Of a DNA stretch of 64,000 bases, positions 1-5,873 are shown piece after piece; position 1 is the stretch's first letter, and every line of letters starts with the position of its first letter. Origin of the DNA: Pelomonas asaccharophilus_A (GTDB lineage: Bacteria; Pseudomonadota; Gammaproteobacteria; Burkholderiales; Burkholderiaceae_C); assembly GCF_031458115.1 (NCBI RefSeq), contig NZ_JAVDXV010000010.1, forward strand, positions 124,001 to 188,000, given 5' to 3'. Made by a program: the position numbers and the translations under genes. The notes below the pieces were generated by a model. It saw only the letters and a list, made by a program, of their open reading frames with translations, made no database searches and had not been told where the DNA came from.

Positions 1-475
1 CCGTGCCGTACAGCAGCCGCGCCAGCAGCAAATGCTCGCCTTGCATCGCGGCCAGCACGGTGCCCACTTCCTCCACGCTCATCACCACCGGCAGGCGCCG
101 GTGGCGGCGCGGATGGCCAATCTCCTGCAACCAGGGCAGGTCAACGCGCAGAACCTTGGAATAGAAGAACAGCAGCGCTGACAGTGCCTGGCTGTGGGTG
201 GAGGGGGCCACGGTGCGGTCGTTGGCCAGGTAGGTCAGGAAAGCCTCCACCTCCGGGCCCGCCATGTCGGCTGGATGGCGCAGTTGATGAAAGCGGATGA
301 AGGCCTTCACCCAGTAGACGTACACCTCCTCGGTGCGCAAGCTGTAATGCATCAGCCGCAGGCGTTCGCGCAATTGGTCCAGCACGCGGGTCGAGCGCAG
401 CGGCGGAAGGTCCATCGCAGGGCGCGGCCGCAGGTGTTTGCGAGGCCCAGGGGCAGGCGGCAGTGCTGGCATCAT
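1..475 (-). CDS. intI: Integron integrase IntI, N-terminal part (cut by window edge)
   Basis: This is a tyrosine recombinase that would insert and excise gene cassettes at attI and attC sites. About 158 codons are visible, reading leftwards off the window. The N-terminal SAM-like DNA-binding domain is clear: residues about 43-63 contain SLRTEEVYVYWVKAFIRFH, the typical integron-integrase signature, followed by HPADM and the helices that end with ALSALLFFYSKVL. The fragment ends at LLARLLYGT, just before the expected first catalytic Arg, so none of the catalytic residues can be checked. Start: two adjacent ATGs (475 and 472) follow a GGGAGG ribosome site (complement of 480-485); 472 has the better spacing. 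The gene is divergent from the cassette array, as usual for integrons. Naming as IntI rather than another phage-type integrase rests on the motif plus the downstream attC array. Confidence 0.93.
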   Translation of the reverse strand, partial: MMPALPPAPGPRKHLRPRPAMDLPPLRSTRVLDQLRERLRLMHYSLRTEEVYVYWVKAFIRFHQLRHPADMAGPEVEAFLTYLANDRTVAPSTHSQALSALLFFYSKVLRVDLPWLQEIGHPRRHRRLPVVMSVEEVGTVLAAMQGEHLLLARLLYGT

Positions 476-532
476 CAAACCTCCCTGGCAGCCCCGCAGC
501 CCTCGACGAGAACTTGTAAGCGCGTGCCGCTT

Positions 533-560
533 TTGCCGGAAATTTAATGCTGTATATAAA
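533..560 (+). promoter_or_regulatory. Candidate cassette promoter (Pc-like)
   Basis: TTGCCG (533-538), a 16-nt spacer and TATAAA (555-560) read towards the cassettes. It is the best rightward promoter-like pair I see ahead of the array. Its -10 lies inside the LexA box. The -35 match is only moderate, so this is a candidate. Confidence 0.35.
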
Positions 561-569
561 TACAGTCAA
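541..569 (-). promoter_or_regulatory. Predicted intI promoter
   Basis: Read on the minus strand, TTGACT (564-569) is separated by 17 nt from TAAATT (541-546), a good sigma-70 -35/-10 pair for intI. The 5' leader to the start codon would be about 60 nt. The spacer holds the LexA box, so LexA binding should block the polymerase. Confidence 0.7.
550..565. promoter_or_regulatory. LexA (SOS) box in the intI promoter
   Basis: The 16-mer CTGTATATAAATACAG matches the proteobacterial SOS-box consensus CTGT-N8-ACAG exactly, with an AT-rich centre. It lies in the spacer of the intI promoter. LexA control of integron integrases is established for several integrons; here it is inferred from sequence. Confidence 0.88.
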
Positions 570-599
570 ACGGGAGGATTTCTGTGGTGATTCAAGCAC

Positions 600-681
600 T
601 TGGCCGTGGTGCGCGGTGCCGATCTAGGGCGCAAGTTGGCTGCCTAGGTGGCGCTGGCTGTCTCCCGAGAACACGTTATGC
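600..681 (+). other. attI: attI-like primary recombination region
   Basis: The stretch between the intI promoter and the first cassette gene ends in the core GTTATGC (675-681), where crossover is expected after G675. Its sequence is complementary to the R'' box of cassette 1 (1151-1157), as expected once a cassette has inserted. The left limit is arbitrary, because attI sites have no conserved length and no clear direct repeats were identified here. Confidence 0.6.
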
Positions 682-684
682 GTC

Positions 685-1149
685 ATGACTGAGCCGATGC
701 AGCCAGTGTGGATTGCCTTCCCGAGAATTCCGTGGGGGAGCATCGGTTGGCGCATGGGGGCAGGCGAAGACTATTGGCATGCATGGGCTCCTTGGTTTCG
801 CTCCCTTCCTGAAGCCGAGCGCGACGCCTACAAGTCCGAATGGCCGGAGCCAGACGGTTGGAAGGACTTCTACGCCTTCATTGAAACGGGCAAGCTGCCA
901 GGGTGGTTTCAGGAGCGGCAGCAGAAGATCGCGGAGGCGGCCATCCCCCCAACCCTGGACGAAGACGTGATAGAGGACTATCACCGGGTGCTTTGGCTAA
1001 TTCGCCAGCACCTCAAGCGAGTCGGCGCGGATCGGCCGCTGCCCGAGGAGAGCATCGCCGAGCTTTATCAGAGTCCCGATGGAGTGCGCTGGCGGCTATC
1101 GTCCCATGCGACTCGTGGTGGCATGCGGCTGGTGCGGCAAGCGCAATGA
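685..1149 (+). CDS. Cassette 1: hypothetical protein, 154 aa
   Basis: This is the first gene of the cassette array. The start ATG is only 3 nt after the R' core GTTATGC, so there is no room for a Shine-Dalgarno site within the cassette. The stop TGA is 1 nt before R''. The protein is soluble and rich in Trp and acidic/basic residues (WRMGAGEDYWHAWAPWF near the N-terminus), with no signal peptide or membrane segment. Residues about 90-115 look like a helical segment (EDVIEDYHRVLWLIRQHLKR). I do not recognise a family. The gene status is supported by its tight fit between recombination sites and by sharing the layout of the neighbouring cassettes. Confidence 0.75.
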   Translation: MTEPMQPVWIAFPRIPWGSIGWRMGAGEDYWHAWAPWFRSLPEAERDAYKSEWPEPDGWKDFYAFIETGKLPGWFQERQQKIAEAAIPPTLDEDVIEDYHRVLWLIRQHLKRVGADRPLPEESIAELYQSPDGVRWRLSSHATRGGMRLVRQAQ

Positions 1150-1150
1150 C

Positions 1151-1207
1151 GCATAACCTGCCATTGGAGCGGACCGCCTTCGGCGTCCGCTCACTTTCAC
1201 GTTATCC
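1151..1207 (+). other. attC site of cassette 1 (57 bp)
   Basis: R'' is GCATAAC (1151-1157) and R' is GTTATCC (1201-1207). The centre is a strong hairpin: GAGCGGAC pairs with GTCCGCTC, and GCC with GGC around TTC. R'' is the exact complement of the cassette's own leading R' (675-681). The interior is identical to the next attC. Confidence 0.93.
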
Positions 1208-1210
1208 CTC

Positions 1211-1648
1211 ATGAAGTCGAGAGCATCGCCCCCGCTGTTTCAGTTCGAAAGCGCAGATGCGATCGCGCGAGTTCTTGTCCTGTTCGCGCCACTCGCGGGT
1301 GGCGGCGTGGTTGCGGTGCTGGCACTCGACTTTGGAGGGTGGCGGTGGATTGCCGGCGTTGCCTTGGCCTGTTTGATAGTTGCATGCGGGCTTCGGTCGA
1401 GCATTTCTGTTTTCTCTGACCAAGTCATCATTCAGCGTAAGTGGTTCTTCATTCCGTACCAAACGTACGAGGCAGGCGCCATCGAAGATGTGTCTTACGG
1501 GGGCGACTGGGGTTTGGAGGAGGGTGCTGTCGGAGTCGTCGTGAGCATGGGTGGCCGCGAAGTTCACCTCGGGACGCCAAAGACAATGCGGTACCTGCAC
1601 GACGCACTTACTCAAGTCGCGTACAGCAGGAGGCAGCATGAGGGATAA
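1211..1648 (+). CDS. Cassette 2: membrane protein with possible PH-like domain, 145 aa
   Basis: The ATG lies 4 nt after R' (1201-1207) and the TAA stop lies inside the next R'' box. The protein has an N-terminal cytoplasmic stretch, then two hydrophobic segments at about residues 19-39 (VLVLFAPLAGGGVVAVLAL) and 44-62 (WIAGVALACLIVACGL) with a short turn. A C-terminal soluble beta-rich part begins SVFSDQVIIQRKWFFIPY. Two transmembrane helices followed by such a strand-rich segment resembles small bacterial PH-domain (DUF304-like) membrane proteins; this is a fold guess only. There is no Shine-Dalgarno site. Function unknown. Confidence 0.75.
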   Translation: MKSRASPPLFQFESADAIARVLVLFAPLAGGGVVAVLALDFGGWRWIAGVALACLIVACGLRSSISVFSDQVIIQRKWFFIPYQTYEAGAIEDVSYGGDWGLEEGAVGVVVSMGGREVHLGTPKTMRYLHDALTQVAYSRRQHEG

Positions 1649-1699
1649 CCTGCCATTGGAGCGGACCGCCTTCGGCGTCCGCTCACTTTCACGTTAAAC
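1643..1699 (+). other. attC site of cassette 2 (57 bp)
   Basis: R'' GGATAAC (1643-1649) complements the cassette's own R' GTTATCC (1201-1207). R' of the next cassette is GTTAAAC (1693-1699). The interior is the same as attC1 base for base as far as I can align by eye. The stop codon of the cassette 2 gene lies in R''. Confidence 0.93.
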
Positions 1700-1702
1700 A
1701 TC

Positions 1703-2170
1703 ATGGGATACCGTTTCAAAGGCCTCGTGACACTTGATCCTCGAGTGGCCGAAGTAGCACTAGCGAATTGGCCGTTTTGCCAGTTGAAGCGTGAAGAGCA
1801 GCAGTTCAGCGGATACATCCTTCGGTGTCCAGATGAAAACGACCTTCACCCGACCGACGGGGATGCCGAATGGGAGCGTGTCATTGATCAAGCTGACCAA
1901 GTCAGGTCGAGTCTGCCGGCGCTATCAAACCGCTTTCCTGAGTCTTGGCTTATCTACGTAGAGGTCGAGTGTTTCGGCGGAACTTGTCAGAACACCGGAG
2001 CGCAATATCTCGCCGGGTCAGCAGTAGCGACTTTTGAGGCTGGAGAGGCGGAAGCCGACTTGGCCACAATCCTTTCCCCGCTTGGCATTCAACTCGATGA
2101 AGACCAACATTTCAGGCCATTCACGCGCGGCTACTTTGAGAGGCGCAGGTATCGCCGCAATGATGTTTAA
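1703..2170 (+). CDS. Cassette 3: hypothetical protein, 155 aa
   Basis: The ATG is 3 nt after R' (1693-1699) and the TAA stop lies inside R'' (2165-2171). The protein is soluble and acidic, with no signal peptide. Residues about 78-100 (ESWLIYVEVECFGGTCQNTG) contain two Cys in a small motif (CFGGTC), and the C-terminus is basic (RGYFERRRYRRNDV). The layout looks like an intact globular protein, but I recognise no family. Size and position match the other cassettes, and there is no ribosome site upstream. Confidence 0.75.
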   Translation: MGYRFKGLVTLDPRVAEVALANWPFCQLKREEQQFSGYILRCPDENDLHPTDGDAEWERVIDQADQVRSSLPALSNRFPESWLIYVEVECFGGTCQNTGAQYLAGSAVATFEAGEAEADLATILSPLGIQLDEDQHFRPFTRGYFERRRYRRNDV

Positions 2171-2221
2171 CCGTTCGCTCCAGCGGACGGCTTCGCCGTC
2201 CGCTGAGCTCGCACGTTATGC
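2165..2221 (+). other. attC site of cassette 3 (57 bp)
   Basis: R'' GTTTAAC (2165-2171) complements the cassette's own R' GTTAAAC (1693-1699). R' of the next cassette is GTTATGC (2215-2221). The central stem pairs GCGGACGGC with GCCGTCCGC around a TTC loop. Confidence 0.93.
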
Positions 2222-2227
2222 CTCGCC

Positions 2228-2626
2228 ATGAATCTCCGAAAGTCTGAGTACCTTGAGAACGAGCTCTCCGCGCGCTGGCTTGATCCCGATCGCGCGAAGA
2301 ATGCGTACAGCTACGCGCTGCAGTTCAGTTCGAAAGATCGCTACGGCCTGAGCGAGGCGACCGTTGGCGCAATCGAACACGTCAACATCGAGAGCTACTC
2401 GGTTGCTGATGCATGGCTCAAAGATCGGCTGCCTGCGGAAGGCACCGTCCAAGTTGTTTACGGCGACGATGAGGTGTGCGTCATTTTTGCCAGCGATTTC
2501 TTGGCGAAGTGGCAGAGCATCTTTGTGCCGGCGAGGGATGATGCGATCGTGTTGCACAACTTGGGAAAGGGCGTGCTGTTCTATTGCCACGAAGAGGAGC
2601 TTGAGTTTGGGCACCGCAAGGCATAA
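2228..2626 (+). CDS. Cassette 4: hypothetical protein, 132 aa
   Basis: The ATG is 6 nt after R' (2215-2221) and the TAA lies inside R'' (2621-2627). The protein is soluble, with alternating predicted helix and strand, for example a strand-like VQVVYGDDEVCVIFASDF around residues 73-90. It has no signal peptide, membrane segment or catalytic motif that I can name. No family is recognised. The reading frame is exactly bracketed by the two recombination boxes. Confidence 0.75.
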   Translation: MNLRKSEYLENELSARWLDPDRAKNAYSYALQFSSKDRYGLSEATVGAIEHVNIESYSVADAWLKDRLPAEGTVQVVYGDDEVCVIFASDFLAKWQSIFVPARDDAIVLHNLGKGVLFYCHEEELEFGHRKA

Positions 2627-2677
2627 CCATTTGCTGCAGCGGACGGCTTCGCCGCCCGCTGAGCGCAGACGTTGGGC
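2621..2677 (+). other. attC site of cassette 4 (57 bp)
   Basis: R'' GCATAAC (2621-2627) complements the cassette's own R' GTTATGC (2215-2221). R' of the next cassette is GTTGGGC (2671-2677). The central stem resembles that of attC3 (GCGGACGGC with GCCGCCCGC, one mismatch). Confidence 0.92.
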
Positions 2678-2695
2678 ATCTCAGAAAGGCTTGGC

Positions 2696-3115
2696 ATGTT
2701 CGATTGGTTGAAGAAGTCCAAACCAACTGCGGCGAAGCCCTTGTACTTCAAGGATGCTCAGGCTGCCTTCGCGTATGCGTGCGAGTTCCTCCAGAGCGAA
2801 CTCTCAGCGGGCGCAGTGTTGCCGGCACTTGTGCTTGATGCCGCAGCTGCAATTGGAGGTGGGGTGGCTGTGAAGCGTCAGCCTGATGGGAATCAAATCG
2901 CCATGCTGCGGGTTTGTTCACGGGATGGCGGTTACGTCGTCATTGCCTCGTCCGCTACTCCGAATGGTCCAAGTCTTCAGCCCGGTGATCTGGTTGCTTG
3001 GCAGGCTGGAGCACCAATCGCTGCCATGGAATCCCAATTCCCAGACCCGCGCTCTTGCTGGGGCGGACTGATCTTGGCCAAGCTGCTGCCGGAATACACA
3101 ACGGGTCGCGGCTAA
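2696..3115 (+). CDS. Cassette 5: hypothetical protein, 139 aa
   Basis: The start ATG at 2696 is preceded by GAAAGG at a workable distance, so this is one of the few cassette genes with a plausible ribosome site. The protein opens MFDWLKKSKP, then an amphipathic helix (FAYACEFLQSEL) and an Ala-rich segment (LDAAAAIGGGVAVKRQ). The second half is strand-rich with PSLQPGDLVAWQAG, which resembles a small beta-barrel strand-turn. There is no signal peptide. The stop is 28 nt before the attC, further than in the other cassettes. No family is recognised. Confidence 0.72.
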   Translation: MFDWLKKSKPTAAKPLYFKDAQAAFAYACEFLQSELSAGAVLPALVLDAAAAIGGGVAVKRQPDGNQIAMLRVCSRDGGYVVIASSATPNGPSLQPGDLVAWQAGAPIAAMESQFPDPRSCWGGLILAKLLPEYTTGRG

Positions 3116-3143
3116 GCTATTGCGCAGCCCTTTGCAAGGTGAG

Positions 3144-3212
3144 GCCCAACCCATCATTGCAGCCGACCTGCGCCAGCTACGCTGGCTGGTCCGCTCAATT
3201 TGAACGTTGGGT
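3144..3212 (+). other. attC site of cassette 5 (69 bp)
   Basis: R'' GCCCAAC (3144-3150) complements the cassette's own R' GTTGGGC (2671-2677). R' of the next cassette is GTTGGGT (3206-3212). It is longer than the other four and its interior, with a GCCAGC-TAC-GCTGGC hairpin, is unrelated, so this cassette probably came from a different source. Confidence 0.88.
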
Positions 3213-3218
3213 GTACAG

Positions 3219-3821
3219 ATGACCTCGCTTTGGGCAATTGAACCGGCCGGCGGTGTTCCGCAGGTCCATCTAGTGGACGAGAGCCTGCTCAACGCGATCG
3301 CCTCAAACGGCATCTCGCCTTCAACGGCGCGCCAGGCGCTGCTTGCCCTCCCAGAGATCGCCAGCTTTGAGCTGGTCGCTCCCGATGGGCTCTCATTGCA
3401 CCAGGCCGCAGTACCAGTGGGCGACTGGCTCCAATACAGCTGGTTCCCGATCGTCTCGCAAAGAGCGTTTGACCTTCTCGTAAAGCTGGGCTGCAGCGAG
3501 GATGAGTTCATCGACGTCCGAGTCCGTGTGCTTGGAGATGAACCGTTCAAAGCCCATCTTCCGCTGAAGAGCTACGACGTTCTTGACTGGTCCACGTTGG
3601 TGGCGAGGCACAGTATTCCGCTGCAGCCGCCGATCCCTTTCTACATCGAATCGGTGTCGTCAGTGGCGGGTGTGGCGCTGGCGCCCCCATGCTTCCGCGT
3701 GCAGGCTCGGGGGCATCTGCAAGTCCTCGGCGAGGTCTTCGCGCAGGAGCATCTGCGTGCAGCTTGGCAGGTCGGCCAGTTTGAAGGGGTTGTTCTTAGA
3801 AGCCTGTGCAGTGCGGCGTAA
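3219..3821 (+). CDS. Cassette 6: hypothetical protein, 200 aa
   Basis: The ATG at 3219 is 6 nt after R' (3206-3212). This is the longest cassette protein. It is soluble, with no signal peptide or membrane span. It has internal features of a globular domain (VHLVDESLLNAIASNG, then a Ser/Pro-rich linker and a GDWLQYSWFPIVSQRAF segment). I recognise no family. The TAA stop overlaps the left box of a degenerate attC, as in the intact cassettes. The expected complementary R'' (ACCCAAC) is absent, so the 3' end of the gene may have been changed when the attC was rearranged. Confidence 0.7.
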   Translation: MTSLWAIEPAGGVPQVHLVDESLLNAIASNGISPSTARQALLALPEIASFELVAPDGLSLHQAAVPVGDWLQYSWFPIVSQRAFDLLVKLGCSEDEFIDVRVRVLGDEPFKAHLPLKSYDVLDWSTLVARHSIPLQPPIPFYIESVSSVAGVALAPPCFRVQARGHLQVLGEVFAQEHLRAAWQVGQFEGVVLRSLCSAA

Positions 3822-3846
3822 CCCTCGTTCAGCTCGAACGCTAGGC
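3816..3846 (+). other. Collapsed attC remnant at the end of the array
   Basis: GCGTAAC (3816-3822) and GCTAGGC (3840-3846) resemble R'' and R' boxes, with the small palindrome CGTTC/GAACG between them. Only 31 bp separate the outer ends instead of 57-69, and the boxes do not complement each other or the cassette's leading R'. The start TAACCCTCGTTC and end GAACGCTAGGC match the outer parts of common attC sites, which suggests an internal deletion. Confidence 0.5.
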
Positions 3847-3926
3847 ATCCCAAGAAGCGCCGCATCCTGCCGGCATTCAATCCAGCGCCGCGAACGTGAC
3901 CGATCACCCTTGTGTGGCCCGCAACT

Positions 3927-4859
3927 CTACCGGCCTCGACTCGCCGACCGGCGCCGCCACGCGACACCAGCGGCCACACCCACCACCCACATCAGCAATG
4001 TCGCCGGCTCCGGCACCGCCGGCGCGGGAGGCAGCGGGATGACGCCGGGAGGCGTGGGCGACGGGAAGTTGGGCTCCGGCTCCAGGATGGGCGCCGGTGG
4101 CTCGGGTGGCGGCACGATGACGACAACCGGTACTTCCGACGGCAGGTCGATGGGAGGGACCGACGGGACCGAGGGCGGCAGGGGTTCGCCCGGCATGCCG
4201 GTGCCTGGCAGTGGCAACGGCTGGGGCAGGGTCTGCTGCGGCGCCGGCGTTGTGTTGGCCGGCAGCGGCGTGATGCGGGTCACGGCGGGTGGATCGGCCT
4301 GCAGTGTGCGCGTGGTCGGTTCGTCCGGGGCCGGCACGGCTGCCATCGGCAGGCCGGCCGAGGGTGGGTCGAAGGCGAGGGGCTCGTTCGGCGCGCCGCC
4401 GGCCGGGGCGCCAGCCGCTACCGTATCCGGCGCGCGCGTGATGCGGCTGACGTTGCGGCACACCGTCGGCACGGCCACGCAGTGGCCGTCCTCGCAGTAG
4501 GTCAGCGCGCGTTCGGCGTGGTCGGGCTTCCAGCTGGCGCGCGTGACGGTGCCGCAGCGGCGCTGCTGGCCGAAGTGCATGTCGCGCAGCGCCGGTTCGT
4601 AGCGAAACCGCCCGTCGATGCTGTCGCGCCGGATGGACACGATGTCGTCGTAGTCGTGCTCCTGCATGCGCGCCTTCAGCCGTTCGCGCGTGGCGGCGGG
4701 AATGTCGGTGTAGCTGTCGATCGCATCGGGCACGCTGCCCTGGTAGGGGTCATGCGCCGGTGACTGCCATTCGCAGCGATTGCGCTCGGTCGCCGCACCG
4801 GCGGTGGTGGTGCCAAGCGCGCAGGCGGTGGCGATGAGGAGGCTGGCAAGTCGTGGCAC
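3927..4859 (-). CDS. PEP-CTERM sorted envelope protein (MHFG-type), 310 aa
   Basis: This is an exported protein processed by the exosortase system. A GTG start at 4859 follows a GGAG site and gives a clean signal peptide (RLASLLIATACALGTTTAGA). An N-terminal domain of about 110 residues contains MHFGQQRRCG, then CEDGHCVAVPTVCRNVSR with several Cys. A long Pro-rich, unstructured region follows (about residues 150-280). The C-terminus has the PEP-CTERM tripartite tail: VPEPATLL, a hydrophobic helix (MWVVGVAAGVAW) and RRR. The MHFG segment matches a PEP-CTERM subfamily I know from Burkholderiales; function unknown. A longer ATG start at 4952 would bury the signal peptide and is less likely. Confidence 0.85.
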   Translation of the reverse strand: MPRLASLLIATACALGTTTAGAATERNRCEWQSPAHDPYQGSVPDAIDSYTDIPAATRERLKARMQEHDYDDIVSIRRDSIDGRFRYEPALRDMHFGQQRRCGTVTRASWKPDHAERALTYCEDGHCVAVPTVCRNVSRITRAPDTVAAGAPAGGAPNEPLAFDPPSAGLPMAAVPAPDEPTTRTLQADPPAVTRITPLPANTTPAPQQTLPQPLPLPGTGMPGEPLPPSVPSVPPIDLPSEVPVVVIVPPPEPPAPILEPEPNFPSPTPPGVIPLPPAPAVPEPATLLMWVVGVAAGVAWRRRSASRGR

Positions 4860-5043
4860 GTCGCGGCTCCGGCAGGGAGGTGCTGGTGGCAGGACGTCCA
4901 ACGGAGGACTGGTCGGCAAGCGCCCGGCCGCCGGCGCAGTGTTGCGGGCCATCGCGGTTGCGGGGCGTATCGGCGGTGTAAGAAGCTGTGGCGTTACGTT
5001 GAGATGAGGCTGGCGTTTGCGCCCGAAGCAGATCGCCGCATCT

Positions 5044-5469
5044 TCAACGACCCGCGTCGCCCGGCGGGTGTTCCTTGAACCAGTCGACGATGCTGGGCAT
5101 GGCCGGCTCGAACGGGCCGGGCTGCGAGAAGTTCAGCACGCCGGCGCGGGCACTGCTGCGGTTCTCGAAGTCGTGCGTGGTGCCGCCCGGCACCAGCACG
5201 AAGGCGCCTCGGGTGGCGTCCATCCAGTGGTCTTTGACGAAGATGGACATCGTGCCCTCGAGCACGTAGAACACGTCGTCCTCCGGGTGCGAATGGGCGC
5301 CCGGCCCTTGCGTGTGCGGCTCCAGCCACCACTCGGAGATGGAGTAGCGGCCTGCCGTTTCCGCGCCATCGGCCTTGAAGACGGCGCTGATGCGGCCCAT
5401 GTCGTAGTGGCGGCCCGCTTCGGGAGCGAGCACCACGGCGGTGCGGTCATCTGGCTGAGGTGCGGTCAT
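5044..5469 (-). CDS. Cupin-domain protein, 141 aa
   Basis: This is a single-domain cupin, a small beta-barrel that often binds a metal or small ligand. Cupin motif 1 is visible as PGAHSHPEDDVFYVLEGTM (G-x-H-x-H-x3-4-E-x6-G), with two His and a Glu as likely metal ligands. Motif 2 is PGGTTHDFENRS with one His. The start at 5469 is chosen because GGGAGA lies just upstream. There is no signal peptide. Cupins of this size include sugar-binding proteins and dioxygenase-like enzymes, so the substrate cannot be told. It stands alone between the PEP-CTERM gene and a gene-free stretch. Confidence 0.85.
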   Translation of the reverse strand: MTAPQPDDRTAVVLAPEAGRHYDMGRISAVFKADGAETAGRYSISEWWLEPHTQGPGAHSHPEDDVFYVLEGTMSIFVKDHWMDATRGAFVLVPGGTTHDFENRSSARAGVLNFSQPGPFEPAMPSIVDWFKEHPPGDAGR

Positions 5470-5873
5470 GGTCGTCTCCCGATGATGGTGCACATCATGA
5501 CAGGGCGCGCATGTAACGATGTAGGCCAGCGCCTGCAGAGCTGAGGGTAATCGTCCCCTGTCACTGAGGCGCGGATCGCGAGAGGATGGCGGTGCCGTAT
5601 CGGATAGCTGTTATGTCTGATGAACCACTCACCGCCGCTCTCTACGACGAAGTGATCTTTGTCGTGGAGCCCGCCCATGCCTCGGGCCGCCTGCCGCGTC
5701 GCTTTGCTTCGCCGTGCTGGTTTGGGGGTGCGGCGGCACGTGTGCGGCCACCGTTGTGGCGGAGGGCTCGGCCTGCGTGTTTCCTGGCCGGGCTGCGTCG
5801 GCGTCTGGCGTGGATGGAAACCGCTACCCGACATTGAAAGCGTGCTGAGCCGCTGGATGCCGTCAGCCAGCGT
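5470..5873. other. Intergenic stretch without a convincing gene
   Basis: About 400 bp between the cupin start and the end of the TetR gene. Open frames exist on both strands (for example + 5586-5837), but they become Arg-rich and lack conserved-looking composition. No repeat, hairpin or tRNA was recognised. Confidence 0.5.

Noticed and set aside
141..599. 152-aa open frame on the minus strand across the intI start
   Set aside because: It is in a different frame from the recognisable IntI signature and has low-complexity, Ala/Pro/Arg-rich composition; shadow frame.
600..3850. Toxin-antitoxin or antibiotic-resistance cassettes
   Set aside because: I looked for such families among the six cassette proteins and saw no matching motif.
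3583..4500. 305-aa plus-strand frame over the PEP-CTERM gene
   Set aside because: Gly/Ser/Arg-rich antisense of the Pro-rich stalk; the minus-strand protein has a signal peptide and PEP-CTERM tail.
5586..5837. 83-aa frame in the gap between cupin and TetR genes
   Set aside because: Turns Arg-rich after about 35 codons; no clear ribosome site and no recognised motif.
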